The position numbers were made by a program, and so were the translations under genes. Below are positions 16,239 through 24,568 of a DNA stretch of 64,000 nt, piece after piece. Source of the DNA: Clostridia bacterium. Its GTDB lineage: Bacteria; Bacillota; Clostridia; Oscillospirales; CAG-272. The notes under the pieces were generated by a model, which did no database searches, was not told the DNA's origin, and saw only the letters and a list, made by a program, of their open reading frames with translations. Location of the stretch: the NCBI GenBank assembly GCA_017463125.1, contig JAFTPV010000005.1, positions 62,001 through 126,000 on the forward strand, written 5' to 3'. Every line of letters begins with the position of its first letter. Position 1 is the first letter of the stretch.

Positions 16239-16823
16239 CTAACTCCTACCCCTTACCAACTCTTTGTATTCCTCGTAGCTATAAAGCAGGTTCAGCGCGC
16301 AAAGCAGCGCATTCGGTGTCATATCGTGTGGTAATCCAAGGCTCTTACAAAGCTCCGCTCTTCTCTCGGCAGAACCCGGGTATCCCGTGAGTTTATCCTC
16401 GAAAAAGTCAACTTTTGTTATCATTTTTTTGCTTTTTTCGGTTTTTTCACCATTTGCGAATGGCGCAAGCAAAGCGCAGATTGTTTCGCGATTCATTCCT
16501 TCTACACCGAGAAGGCCTGCCGCAGAGGGAGATTTTTTTCTCTTTTCTTTCCCCTGTATTTCGGGGGTGTATATATGAAATATTTTATCCTTCGGAATGA
16601 TAGAGGAAAGGTAGGAGCGTATCTGCCTGCCACCGCCGTCAGAATCGGTGAGAACGATAATTCCATCGGATGCCAGCCTTTTTATAAGAGCGGTTTTTTC
16701 CTTATTATTAAATATAGAAAATCCGCCTGTCGTAATTACCGTCGCATCAAGAAAGGAAAGAAGCGTAGATTTATCATAACGACCTTCAACTATTATCGGC
16801 AATGAAATTTTCAGTCTTTGCAT
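16239..16823 (-). CDS. rnmV: Toprim-domain protein, ribonuclease M5-like
   Basis: 194 aa. The N-terminal half is a Toprim domain: IIVEGRYDK supplies the conserved Glu and LTDSDGGGR the DxD metal site. The C-terminal half matches the domain (DUF4093) found in clostridial RNase M5 homologues that mature the 5S rRNA 5' and 3' ends. The family assignment is strong; 5S processing is inferred from Bacillus RnmV. The gene starts 2 nt after the nth stop and is the third gene of a maf-nth-rnmV run. Confidence 0.75.
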   Translation of the reverse strand: MQRLKISLPIIVEGRYDKSTLLSFLDATVITTGGFSIFNNKEKTALIKRLASDGIIVLTDSDGGGRQIRSYLSSIIPKDKIFHIYTPEIQGKEKRKKSPSAAGLLGVEGMNRETICALLAPFANGEKTEKSKKMITKVDFFEDKLTGYPGSAERRAELCKSLGLPHDMTPNALLCALNLLYSYEEYKELVRGRS

Positions 16824-16824
16824 A

Positions 16825-17469
16825 TCATTTTCTCCCGCGACAAATATCGTTCATAGGACACTCCGAGCACCTCGGTGCTCTGGCAGAGCAGATTTCTCTG
16901 CCGAATATCACTATCCTGTGACAAAAATCGCTTCCGCGCGAGAGATCTATAAGCTCCCGCAGTATCCTCTCAACCTTCGTAGGATCCTTAAGCTTTTCGG
17001 GATAAAGCCCGAGCCTGCCGCATATTCTGATGCAATGCGTATCACAAACTACGGCGGGCTTTGCGTACACGTCGCCGAGTATCAGGTTTGCTATCTTTCT
17101 GCCAACTCCGTGAAGGCGCAAAAGCTCCTGCATAGTGTCGGGTACTCTGCCTCCAAAATCGGTTATCAGCATTTTGGACGCGTCCTTAATATTCGCTGCT
17201 TTCATGTGATAAAGTCCACAGGGCTTCACTATTTCTTCAATTTCAATAACGTCCGCCGAAGCCATCGCCTCCGCCGTAGGAAACCGACTAAACAGCTCTC
17301 TCGAAACTACGTTCACTCTGGCATCGGTGCATTGTGCTGACAGGCGCGCCATAACTAAAAGACGCCAAGGGTCTCCCCCGTATTCCAAAGCACATTCGGC
17401 TGTCGGATATAATTTCTCAAGCCTGTCGGCTACCTCTGCCGCAAGCGCTCTCTTTTCACTCTTTGTCAT
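16825..17469 (-). CDS. nth: Endonuclease III, DNA glycosylase/AP lyase
   Basis: 214 aa, usual length. Helix-hairpin-helix LHGVGRKIANLILG with the catalytic Lys (GRK), the catalytic Asp in CDTHCIRICGRL, and a C-terminal [4Fe-4S] cluster motif C-x6-C-x2-C-x5-C beginning CSARAPRCSEC. It removes oxidised pyrimidines in base-excision repair. The ATG lies inside the end of maf (14-nt overlap), showing translational coupling. Confidence 0.94.
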   Translation of the reverse strand: MTKSEKRALAAEVADRLEKLYPTAECALEYGGDPWRLLVMARLSAQCTDARVNVVSRELFSRFPTAEAMASADVIEIEEIVKPCGLYHMKAANIKDASKMLITDFGGRVPDTMQELLRLHGVGRKIANLILGDVYAKPAVVCDTHCIRICGRLGLYPEKLKDPTKVERILRELIDLSRGSDFCHRIVIFGREICSARAPRCSECPMNDICRGRK

Positions 17470-18028
17470 AAGACGTTGCCACCTCTATCAGCTTTTTTGT
17501 GAGCTTCACGGATAGACCCACAACCGTATCAAAGTCGCCCTCGTAGCTTTCTACAAGCCTGCCGCCAAGCCCCTGAATACCGTAGCTCCCCGCCTTGTCC
17601 ATAGGCTCTCCTGTGGCAACGTACTCTGCTATCTCGCTATCAGAAAGCTCTCTGAAAACGACCTTCGTCGTATCGGTTCCGCTGTATACCCTTCCTTTAT
17701 AATGAACGGCAACACCCGTATGGACGTTATGTCCTCTTCCGGAAAGAGAGCGCAGCATAGCAATAGCGTCACCCTCGTCGCGCGGCTTTCCTAAAGCTAA
17801 ACCGTCAAGCTCAACGAGAGTATCAGATGATATTATCAGCGTGTCGGGTGAGAGGTCGGCAACAACCGCGCCTCCCTTCCTCTCTGCGAGAATACGAACA
17901 CCATCTCTTGGGTGAACGTCGGGCGGAAGCTCCTCGTCACATTCGGCGGTAATTATATCAAAATCCGTCGTTATCTCTCCAAGAAGCTCGCGCCTTCTCG
18001 GCGACTTTGATGCAAGAACAACTTTCAA
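17456..18028 (-). CDS. maf: Maf-family nucleotide pyrophosphatase
   Basis: 190 aa. Opens with the Maf signature LASKSPRRRELL, then SSDTLV with the catalytic Asp, GKPRDEGDA and the C-terminal GSYGIQGLGG. Maf proteins hydrolyse non-canonical nucleoside triphosphates and affect septum formation. Start: a TTG at 18028 preceded by AAAGGA gives the usual short N-terminus MKVVLASKSP; an earlier in-frame TTG at 18046 overlaps that ribosome site and was rejected. First gene of the overlapping maf-nth-rnmV operon, directly behind the terminator of the solute-binding protein gene. Confidence 0.9.
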   Translation of the reverse strand: MKVVLASKSPRRRELLGEITTDFDIITAECDEELPPDVHPRDGVRILAERKGGAVVADLSPDTLIISSDTLVELDGLALGKPRDEGDAIAMLRSLSGRGHNVHTGVAVHYKGRVYSGTDTTKVVFRELSDSEIAEYVATGEPMDKAGSYGIQGLGGRLVESYEGDFDTVVGLSVKLTKKLIEVATSYDKE

Positions 18029-18042
18029 AATTGTTTTTCCTT

Positions 18043-18081
18043 TCAAAACTTAAAGGGTGCAAAGCTATACGCCTTGCACCC
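18043..18081 (-). terminator. Intrinsic terminator after the solute-binding protein gene
   Basis: Stem GGGTGCAA/TTGCACCC (18055-18062 with 18074-18081) followed on the minus strand by TTTAAGTTTT. It lies directly before the maf ribosome site, so read-through may feed maf. Confidence 0.75.
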
Positions 18082-18139
18082 CTCTTGAGTCAATTAATTA
18101 TTGAGTTTTTTAGTTTAGTCTATTCGTTATGAATAACTA

Positions 18140-19840
18140 TTACTTATTCCACTCAGCAACAGCCTCGTCAAGATACTGCTGCTTCTTGCCTCTGATCGAA
18201 TCATACTTGTTAGTGAAGTCGGTCATTGTGAAGCCGCTGCTTGCGATGATCTCGTGGAACTTGTTAGCAGTCATATCTTTGTCAGTAACCTTCCAGAGAG
18301 CGATCTCGTCCTCGATGGTCTTTGCGAAAGCATCCTTAACGTGGTTACGGATATAGCCAAGCATCTTCTTGTTCTGATCTGCTGCAACACCACCGGTCTT
18401 GGAAACAAGGTTTACGTTATAGTACTCGTCAATAACATCTGCAGACTGTCTGGAAAGATAGTCAAGGTATGCAGAAGCCTGAGCGAACTTGGTAGTATTC
18501 TTTGCAATTGCAACAACCTTTGCAAGGTTATGTACAAGAGTGAGGTAATCGTCCTGGTTATTGTAAAGCGGAACGGGAAGGATACCGAAGCCTGAACCAC
18601 CCTCTGCCAACATGTTCTGGTAAACTGTGTCCTCAAGAGAACCGAGAGCGATGATACCGCCGAAGAGAACTCTATCCTTAGCAAATCTGTTACGGATAGC
18701 CTGAAGCTCGGTCTTAGCATCTGCCTCACCGATTGCCTCGAAGTTGCCGGAAGCTACTGCTACCATACCGGACTGGCCGAAGAGACCGGACATCTTCTCA
18801 ACAAGAGTATTAAGAGTGGGATTATCTACAGGATACTGAGGATTCTTGGTGCCGTTGTCTGCTACGTTAGGAACTACAGTATCAACACTCTCAACGGTGT
18901 AAAGGAAACCGGAGGATACAAGACCGGAGGTCTTACCTGCTGCAAAGCCTACGGTGTCTGCAAGAACGTGATCAGAACCGTTATCGTTAGTATTCTTGAA
19001 CGCTTGTGCTGCATAGTGACCAAGAACGGTATAGGTCCAACCCTCAGCGTACTTATCCTCAGTTCTCCAAACGAGATCATAGAAATCATAGAATCCGTTT
19101 GTCATATCCTTCGTCCAAGTATATTCAGTTTCGATAGCCTCAAGCATTTTGATGTTTACGGGAACAACGAGGAAGGAACGAACAAGGTCAACACAGAAAT
19201 CTGATGCAAGAGCATAGAGCCTGTTGTTATTAAGAGAGAGGGACTGCATATACTCGTAGAAGTAACCCTCACCTATGGTAGAGTCGAAGTAGTTTTCGCC
19301 CTTGTAATTGTAGTCAGAATCATTGAATCTGAAGTTGTTACCGTTTGCATAGCTACCCTTAAGGTTAGCAAAGCATCCGTTAAGCTGAGCGCCGCTGATG
19401 TCATAAACGAAATTGTAGTAAACGTCAGGAGCCTCGTTGCTTCCCGAGGTAGCCTCGCTTACCATAACGCCTGAAGAAGCGCCCCAACCCTCAGTAGCCT
19501 TGAAATACTGCCAATCAATAGTTACTTTTGCAGCAGTTTCTGCATAGAGGTTTCTCTTACGAACAAGGTCGTCAATGTCCTCAAAGTCAGCGCTCTCACC
19601 GGCATAGTATCTCTCACAACCGGAGGAAAGCTCGCCTGCATGGTCGTCATTGGTGTACTTGATCTTAAGAGTTGTTTTCTCCCAATTACTAGTATCATAA
19701 GTGGGAGCACCATCGGGAAGCGTAACGTCGTCACCGCCGTTGCCGTTTCCATTACCGCTGCCACTACCCGAGTCACATGCTGCGAACATAGCGATAGCAG
19801 CAACCATAGCCAGGATAAGGCATAAAAGTTTTGTTTTCAT
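18140..19840 (-). CDS. Orphan ABC-type solute-binding lipoprotein
   Basis: 566 aa. Start: ATG at 19840 with AAGGAG upstream; it begins a lipoprotein signal ending FAAC. A Gly/Ser/Asn linker (GSGSGNGNGNGG) leads to a family-1 extracellular solute-binding domain with the mixed-hinge look of sugar or oligosaccharide receptors (KLKIKYTND start, long aromatic-rich body, DYLSRQSADVIDEYYN near the end). No permease or ATPase gene adjoins it, so it must use a transporter encoded elsewhere, or an exchangeable one. Own promoter at 19892-19920 and a hairpin in the leader just upstream of the ribosome site. Confidence 0.8.
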   Translation of the reverse strand: MKTKLLCLILAMVAAIAMFAACDSGSGSGNGNGNGGDDVTLPDGAPTYDTSNWEKTTLKIKYTNDDHAGELSSGCERYYAGESADFEDIDDLVRKRNLYAETAAKVTIDWQYFKATEGWGASSGVMVSEATSGSNEAPDVYYNFVYDISGAQLNGCFANLKGSYANGNNFRFNDSDYNYKGENYFDSTIGEGYFYEYMQSLSLNNNRLYALASDFCVDLVRSFLVVPVNIKMLEAIETEYTWTKDMTNGFYDFYDLVWRTEDKYAEGWTYTVLGHYAAQAFKNTNDNGSDHVLADTVGFAAGKTSGLVSSGFLYTVESVDTVVPNVADNGTKNPQYPVDNPTLNTLVEKMSGLFGQSGMVAVASGNFEAIGEADAKTELQAIRNRFAKDRVLFGGIIALGSLEDTVYQNMLAEGGSGFGILPVPLYNNQDDYLTLVHNLAKVVAIAKNTTKFAQASAYLDYLSRQSADVIDEYYNVNLVSKTGGVAADQNKKMLGYIRNHVKDAFAKTIEDEIALWKVTDKDMTANKFHEIIASSGFTMTDFTNKYDSIRGKKQQYLDEAVAEWNK

Positions 19841-19861
19841 GTTTTTTCTCCTTTTTTTATT

Positions 19862-19883
19862 AACCGCTTGTAGCGGTTTTTTT
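19862..19883. other. Short hairpin with T run in the leader of the solute-binding protein gene
   Basis: AACCGCT/AGCGGTT (19862-19868 with 19872-19878) followed by T's on the plus strand. On the minus-strand mRNA it forms a hairpin about 20 nt before the start codon, where it might modulate stability or initiation. No plus-strand gene ends here. Confidence 0.35.
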
Positions 19884-19891
19884 GCACTATA

Positions 19892-19920
19892 ATAATACCA
19901 TATAAATGGAAATAAGTCAA
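19892..19920 (-). promoter_or_regulatory. Promoter of the solute-binding protein gene
   Basis: Minus strand TTGACT (19915-19920), 17-bp spacer, TATTAT (19892-19897). Confidence 0.75.
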
Positions 19921-20027
19921 GCACAAAAATCGCTAATAAAAATTTTGTTACACCTTGCACAAACTCGAGAAATCTTTTTTGTTTATTTTAACATATCAAA
20001 AATATGGAAAAAACAACTTTGTTCATC

Positions 20028-20102
20028 TCCCGAACAGTCAAAAGCGTCTACCCTACAGTCAGTCCTGAAAATCCATAAAATCCATATTTTTTAAGTTCGG
20101 GA
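20028..20102. other. Inverted repeat enclosing 59 nt, between two divergent promoters
   Basis: TCCCGAAC (20028-20035) and GTTCGGGA (20095-20102) form a perfect 8-bp stem around a segment with two ATCCATA direct repeats. It lies outside both predicted transcripts. Possible uncharacterised small RNA or protein site; otherwise nothing is visible in 19921-20120. Confidence 0.25.
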
Positions 20103-20123
20103 CGATTTTTTTCAAAAAAGCTA

Positions 20124-20152
20124 TTGACAAACGCTTTTTCTTGTGGTAGAAT
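20124..20152 (+). promoter_or_regulatory. Promoter of tRNA-Gln
   Basis: TTGACA (20124-20129), 17-bp spacer, TAGAAT (20147-20152). Confidence 0.85.
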
Positions 20153-20188
20153 ATATGAGCGCAAAAATGTGAAACCTATTATTAGCAT

Positions 20189-20262
20189 AGCGGAATTGTG
20201 TAAAGGTAGCACAGCAGACTCTGACTCTGTATGTTGGGGTTCGAATCCCTATTCCGCTGCCA
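20189..20262 (+). tRNA. tRNA-Gln (anticodon CUG)
   Basis: Acceptor AGCGGAA/TTCCGCT, discriminator G, encoded CCA, anticodon stem GCAGA/TCTGT around loop CTCTGAC (anticodon CTG), T arm GGTTCGAATCC. 74 nt. It sits between its own promoter and a long-stem terminator. Confidence 0.93.
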
Positions 20263-20263
20263 A

Positions 20264-20303
20264 ACAAAAACAGACCACCTTGTGTGGTCTGTTTTTGTTT
20301 TTG
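20264..20303 (+). terminator. Intrinsic terminator after tRNA-Gln
   Basis: Fifteen-bp stem (20264-20278 with 20284-20298; core CAGACCAC/GTGGTCTG) with 5-nt loop and T-rich tail. A near copy lies at 20443. Confidence 0.9.
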
Positions 20304-20480
20304 GTTACGGAATAAGCGTTCCGAACCGCAGCGCCGAGTATCTTACGAGGCGCGGGGGTCGCATACCCCGCCCGAAGTTCGACAAGCTCGCTTGTCAAAC
20401 ACAGGGTGCGGGTATCTTCACCATAGGTGAATACCCCCATTTCAGACCACACCCGAGTGGTCTGTTTTTGTTTTTTGTGG
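20304..20480. repeat. Hairpin-rich element ending in a second copy of the tRNA-Gln terminator
   Basis: A 140-bp GC-rich stretch with consecutive hairpins: GCGCC/GGCGC, GCGGGG/CCCCGC, GACAAGC/GCTTGTC and GGGTAT...CACC/GGTG..ATACCC. It is followed by CAGACCAC-acccga-GTGGTCTG and a T-rich tail (20443-20475), repeating the terminator 172 bp upstream. Neither strand carries a credible gene. This could be a small palindromic repeat (REP/MITE-like) inserted with duplication of the terminator, or an unknown structured RNA. Confidence 0.45.
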
Positions 20481-20481
20481 T

Positions 20482-21699
20482 TTACCTTATACCATATTTT
20501 TCGATGATATAGTCCATATCCTTATCACCTCTGCCCGACAGACAGATAAGCACGGAGCCGTGATTCATTTCTCTTGCCAGCTTCATACCGTAGGCAACGG
20601 CGTGAGAGCTTTCGATAGCGGGAATGATACCCTCCATGCGCGAGAGCTTGAAGAAGGCGTCTATGGTTTCCTCATCGCTTATCGCATCATACTTTACTCT
20701 GCTGAGGTCGTGGAGGAAGGCGTGCTCGGGACCGGAGGAGGGGTAGTCAAGTCCGGAGGCGACGGAGTATACGGGCGCGGGGTCGCCGTTCTCGTCCTTA
20801 AGCATTATACTATTGAAGCCGTGCATAATGCCCTCTGTGCCGTACTTGAGGCTTGCGGCGTGGTCGCCAAGCTTCTCGCCTCTGCCGAGCGGTTCAACAC
20901 CGTAGATGTCTACGGGGTCGTTTAAGAAGCCCGCGAACATACCCATAGAGTTAGAGCCGCCGCCAACGCAAGCAACGACAGCGTCGGGAAGCTCACCCGT
21001 CATGCCGACGAACTGCTCTCTTGCTTCAATACCCACAACGCTCTGGAAATCGCGCACCATCATAGGAAAAGGATGAGGACCGACTACCGAGCCTATACAA
21101 TAGATGGCGTCCTTGTACTCTCTCGTATAAGCGTCAAATGCCGCGTCAACCGCTTCCTTAAGAGTTGCGAGGCCGTGAGTTACCTCAACGACGTTTGCAC
21201 CAAGTATTTTCATTCTTGCTACGTTTGGCGCCTGCTTCTTTATGTCAACCGAGCCCATATAGATATCGCACTCCAGTCCAAAATACGCCGCCGCAGTAGC
21301 AAGCGCAACGCCGTGCTGGCCTGCGCCCGTTTCAGCAATTACCTTTTTCTTACCCATATATTTCGCAAGGAGCGCCTCGCCCATGCAGTGATTAAGCTTA
21401 TGGGCGCCGGTGTGGTTAAGGTCCTCGCGCTTTACGTAAAGCTGGACATTACCAATGCTTTTCGACAGTCTTTCAAGATAGGATATCGGTGTAGGTCTGC
21501 CCTGGAACTCACGGCGTATCTTACGCAGCTCGCCTATGAACTTAGAGGACTTGCAGATCGTGAAATACGCATCGGTTATCTCGTCCATAGCCTTCTTAAG
21601 CTCGGGGGAAACGTATGCTCCGCCGTATTTGCCGAAATAGCCGTCAGTCGAGGGGTATTTTTTCAAATAAGTATCAAAATCAATATCGTTAAATTTCAT
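20482..21699 (-). CDS. trpB: Tryptophan synthase beta subunit
   Basis: 405 aa, typical of TrpB1. PLP Lys101 in [14 protein letters not shown], phosphate-binding [10 protein letters not shown] and C-terminal CLSGRGDKD are all present. It condenses indole with L-serine to give tryptophan. Start: ATG at 21699 with AAAGGA upstream; an in-frame GTG at 21717 overlaps that site. There is no trpA or any other trp gene in the window; the gene stands alone behind a T-box reading Trp. It may therefore act in indole salvage or with a distant trpA. Confidence 0.94.
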   Translation of the reverse strand: MKFNDIDFDTYLKKYPSTDGYFGKYGGAYVSPELKKAMDEITDAYFTICKSSKFIGELRKIRREFQGRPTPISYLERLSKSIGNVQLYVKREDLNHTGAHKLNHCMGEALLAKYMGKKKVIAETGAGQHGVALATAAAYFGLECDIYMGSVDIKKQAPNVARMKILGANVVEVTHGLATLKEAVDAAFDAYTREYKDAIYCIGSVVGPHPFPMMVRDFQSVVGIEAREQFVGMTGELPDAVVACVGGGSNSMGMFAGFLNDPVDIYGVEPLGRGEKLGDHAASLKYGTEGIMHGFNSIMLKDENGDPAPVYSVASGLDYPSSGPEHAFLHDLSRVKYDAISDEETIDAFFKLSRMEGIIPAIESSHAVAYGMKLAREMNHGSVLICLSGRGDKDMDYIIEKYGIR

Positions 21700-21817
21700 T
21701 TTTACAATTCCTTTCACTTATATACTGTTACAAACTATATAATCTTTTATTTATTGTTATTATCCAAGCGTCGCCATCGTATAATTCCCATAACCAAAAT
21801 TTCCTTTCGTGAAAACA

Positions 21818-22062
21818 AAAAAGCCCCAAGTGTAACGTAACACTCGGGGCGAATATATCGCGGTACCACCCGTTTTCAAAGTAAAAACTTCCTCATGCAC
21901 GGAATATGCATTATGCAGATAACGGTGCCGCCGTCGGAGCCTACGCACAGAAAAAGCTTCGGTCCGCCCTCAAAAGCCCATTCACCGTAATGCCCTATAC
22001 CGCACTCTCACCGTCTGCGGCTCGCTGGAATAACACTGTTACGGCTACTCCTCTTTCTCAAA
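21818..22062 (-). ncRNA. T-box leader responding to uncharged tRNA-Trp
   Basis: Minus-strand leader of trpB. It has the conserved T-box sequence GGGTGGTACCGCG (21859-21871), a terminator with stem GCCCCGAGTGT/ACACTTGGGGC and T run (21820-21850) and an AGTAG-containing stem I start. The specifier is most likely TGG in GGTGAATGGGC (21978-21980), a Trp codon, fitting the downstream trpB. Uncharged tRNA-Trp should favour antitermination. Confidence 0.93.
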
Positions 22063-22073
22063 GGTTTGATGTA

Positions 22074-22102
22074 ATTATACTCTCCTTTTTTTGATTTGTC
22101 AA
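22074..22102 (-). promoter_or_regulatory. Promoter of the T-box/trpB transcript
   Basis: Minus strand TTGACA (22097-22102), 17-bp spacer, TATAAT (22074-22079): a consensus promoter, so control is left to the T-box. Confidence 0.88.
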
Positions 22103-22143
22103 TAGAAAAGGCGAAATTTTATTTTTCTTTTACAAAAAACTTA

Positions 22144-22704
22144 TCAAAGGAAGAGCGGCCGCATCTGCTCGCCGAGAAGCGCACACCTTAACGCCTCGGG
22201 CACCTCGCTCATTTCGGCAACGAGGGAGTGGGGCTTTCCCTTCGGGTCGTCCTGCCTCATTCTGACGAAGAATACGGATTTTCTGGTTATCAGCTTTGCA
22301 ACATTGCCGAGGTTTTGCGACATGGCGTCGTTTGATGCAAGGGCTATTATTAGAGTCTTGTCGCGCCTCAGGTGCGCCTTTGCCGCCATTGTAACGGCGG
22401 TATCGGTTATTCCGTTTGCAATTTTTGCGAGGGTGTTACCCGTGCAGGGTGCTATCACGAGAGCGTCAAGCGGCGTTTTGGGTCCGAGGGGCTCTGCGTC
22501 CTTTACCGTATGGATTATTTTTCTGTCGCAGAGCTCTTCAACCTGCATTACAAGGTCCGACGCCATTCCGAAGCGGGTATCTGTTGAGTAGGCGTTTTCA
22601 CTCATTATAGGCTGTATATCGTATCCCTCAAGACGCAGCTTGCGTAAGGACTCAAGAGATGCCTTGTGTGTACAGAAGGAGGCGGTTATTGCATATCCTA
22701 TCAT
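22144..22704 (-). CDS. dpaB: Dipicolinate synthase subunit B
   Basis: 186 aa flavoprotein-like subunit of the enzyme making dipicolinic acid, the calcium chelator of the spore core, in the mother cell. Family marks: GYAITASFCTHK near the N-terminus, then APCTGNTLAKIANGITDTAV and the C-terminal KPHSLVAEM. The start ATG overlaps the dpaA stop (ATGA), so the pair is translationally coupled; an in-frame GTG nine bases earlier is less likely. Confidence 0.9.
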   Translation of the reverse strand: MIGYAITASFCTHKASLESLRKLRLEGYDIQPIMSENAYSTDTRFGMASDLVMQVEELCDRKIIHTVKDAEPLGPKTPLDALVIAPCTGNTLAKIANGITDTAVTMAAKAHLRRDKTLIIALASNDAMSQNLGNVAKLITRKSVFFVRMRQDDPKGKPHSLVAEMSEVPEALRCALLGEQMRPLFL

Positions 22705-23453
22705 AGAATGCACCCCATTCTCTCCGAGATATATCTTGCATACGTGCGTCCTGCGGTTTCGGGATACATACGCTCGGGTATAGCCATAAGCCTTACGACG
22801 TTATCGCCGCTTGGGACGGCGTTGCCCGATGCTACGTCGATAACCTTCAGATGCGAAAGAGGGCCTTCCAGCATCTCTGAATCTATCGTATGCGAGGGTG
22901 ATGTGTTTATAATCACGTCAAGGGCGCTAAAATCGTCGCCGCCGAGTCCGACGCGTGCAGAAATTCCGTTCTCACAAAGCGAAATGGCAACCGACTCTCT
23001 TGCCGTGTAGACCCGCACTCCTGCCCCAAAAAACAAAAGCCCGCGCACAAGAGCCTCGCCTATTCTTCCGTATCCCACAACGCCGATATTCAGCTCGGAT
23101 ATATCCTTGGTAAGCTCGGAGAGTATATAGCCGACTATACCGTGTGCGCTTATTGCAGCGTTCTCCAAAAGAAATTTTTCGTCCTGACCCGCGTCATAGA
23201 CCTCGCCGCCCCGCAAGGCTATCTCTTCGCTCATCTTTGCCGGTATTTCGTATCCGGCAACAAGGGTGTTTTTCGTTACGAGCTCTGTCACCTCGCATAA
23301 CTGCACGGTGGTATTTGTGATATATTTTTTGTCCTTAGTAGTAGGTATGGGGAGCAATATAAGGCGTCCGTATCTGCCAAGGCTTTTTCCCTGCGCTATG
23401 ACTGCGGCGCACCTCTTAATACGCTCCCCTTTGCCAAAGGTAATAATTTCCAT
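22701..23453 (-). CDS. dpaA: Dipicolinate synthase subunit A
   Basis: 250 aa. Contains the NAD(P)-binding Rossmann motif GVVGYGRIGEALVRGL about residues 125-140 and the family-typical DVIINTSPS and VIDVASG stretches. With DpaB it oxidises the lysine-pathway intermediate to dipicolinate during sporulation, so this organism should form endospores. The ribosome site is weak (GGGA). A 56-aa membrane-protein gene lies 83 bp upstream on the same strand. Confidence 0.9.
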   Translation of the reverse strand: MEIITFGKGERIKRCAAVIAQGKSLGRYGRLILLPIPTTKDKKYITNTTVQLCEVTELVTKNTLVAGYEIPAKMSEEIALRGGEVYDAGQDEKFLLENAAISAHGIVGYILSELTKDISELNIGVVGYGRIGEALVRGLLFFGAGVRVYTARESVAISLCENGISARVGLGGDDFSALDVIINTSPSHTIDSEMLEGPLSHLKVIDVASGNAVPSGDNVVRLMAIPERMYPETAGRTYARYISERMGCIL

Positions 23454-23536
23454 ATATGTCCCAACCTGAAAATAATAAGAAAGCGGGATATTTCACCCAC
23501 CTTCATTATATGCTTTTTTCAGACGGACGTGTTTTA

Positions 23537-23707
23537 TTACATATCCTGACTTTTGCTCTTCACCATATCGGTAACGCATTTAGCCTTGTCGGTAATAAAG
23601 TCACGGCTCTTTTTGCCTATACTTATAAGACCTGCGGCCGCCAGCGAGAAAATCGCAAGCCATGCATAAGGGTGCGATTTCTTTTTATCAGACTTGCCAA
23701 AAAACAT
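23537..23707 (-). CDS. 56-aa single-pass membrane protein
   Basis: A short gene with a near-perfect AGGAGGAG ribosome site. The product begins MFFGKSDKKKSHPYAW, has one hydrophobic helix (LAIFSLAAAGLISIG), then a basic/charged tail (KKSRDFITDKAKCVTDM). N-terminal basic residues suggest the tail faces outward, though this is uncertain. Not a family I can name. It sits between the AIM24-like gene and dpaA; the strong ribosome site and sensible composition support expression. Confidence 0.65.
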   Translation of the reverse strand: MFFGKSDKKKSHPYAWLAIFSLAAAGLISIGKKSRDFITDKAKCVTDMVKSKSQDM

Positions 23708-23768
23708 AAACTCCTCCTAACAAACTGGATTTACGCTTATTTTCTCCCAAAATGCTCGGAGTTATTAC

Positions 23769-23797
23769 AAAAAGCGGCCGAAAAAGCCGCTTTTGTT
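23769..23797 (-). terminator. Intrinsic terminator after the AIM24-family gene
   Basis: AAAAGCGGC/GCCGCTTTT stem (23770-23778 with 23786-23794) followed on the minus strand by TTGTAAT after the stem T's. Usable in both directions. Confidence 0.7.
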
Positions 23798-23800
23798 TGT

Positions 23801-24520
23801 TTAATTGTTGCCGAAATCGATATTTATATCTCTGTCGCCGGAATCTCTTGTAGGAAGATAAGGAATAAGCGCCTCTGCCGTTTTGGCTACGGGCATTGTT
23901 TGAATATAAACCTTGCCGGGACCCGTAATTCTCGTGTTGAAGAAGCCCTCGCCGCCAAGAAGCTTATTTTTTATTCCCTTGACGGTCTGTATCTCCATAG
24001 TACAGCTTTCGCTCATTGCGGCAAGATGTCCCGTGTCAATAATTATGCTCTCGCCGGCTCGCAGCTCGTATTCCTTGCAGTATCCGTCAATCTCAATAAA
24101 TACAAGCCCCTCGCCCGAAACCTTCTGAAGAATGAAGCCCTCGCCGCCGAAAAATCCCGCGCCGAAGCGACGCTGAAAATGTACCGAAAGATCAAGCCCC
24201 TTCTCCATTGCGAGAAATCCGCTCTTCTGAATTATTATGCCGTTTCCGCGAGTGACGTGATACGGGATTATCGAGCCGGGAAAGCTGGACGCAAAGGCTA
24301 TCGTTCCAGGCGCACCGTCAGCAATATATTCATTCAAAAACAACGACTCTCCCGAGAACATTCTGCCAAAAAACTTTCCGATACCGCCACTTGTGGTAAG
24401 CATCTTCATATTCGGGCTCATCCAGCTCATAGCGCCACCCTCACACATAATGGATTCACCTGTATCAGGATAGCAAATAACAACAGGAAGATTGCCGCCT
24501 TCGATCTCGAATTTTAACAT
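23801..24520 (-). CDS. AIM24/TIGR00266-family protein
   Basis: 239 aa, full family length. Gly-rich beta-prism repeats: GGAMSWM near the start, GFLAMEKGLDLSVHFQRRFGAGFFGGEGFILQKVSG in two parts in the middle, then GHLAAMSES and LLGGEGFFNTRITGPGKVYIQTMP at the end. Cytosolic, function unknown; the family is common in Firmicutes. Ribosome site AAAGGAG. Single-gene unit with its own terminator. Confidence 0.85.
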   Translation of the reverse strand: MLKFEIEGGNLPVVICYPDTGESIMCEGGAMSWMSPNMKMLTTSGGIGKFFGRMFSGESLFLNEYIADGAPGTIAFASSFPGSIIPYHVTRGNGIIIQKSGFLAMEKGLDLSVHFQRRFGAGFFGGEGFILQKVSGEGLVFIEIDGYCKEYELRAGESIIIDTGHLAAMSESCTMEIQTVKGIKNKLLGGEGFFNTRITGPGKVYIQTMPVAKTAEALIPYLPTRDSGDRDINIDFGNN

Positions 24521-24568
24521 ATTTTTCTCCTTTTTAAGCGAAAATGCAAATTTTAGTTTGCAAAAATC

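Noticed and set aside
20028-20102. Riboswitch upstream of the solute-binding protein gene
   Set aside because: It lies upstream of the promoter at 19892-19920, so it would not be in that mRNA, and it lacks the conserved core of any riboswitch I know.
20231-20512. Possible protein genes on either strand inside the tRNA-Gln repeat element
   Set aside because: One frame begins inside the tRNA and the other is made of the palindromic arms; neither has a ribosome site.
23456-24517. 353-codon plus-strand frame across the AIM24 and 56-aa genes
   Set aside because: It covers two better supported minus-strand genes and a terminator.
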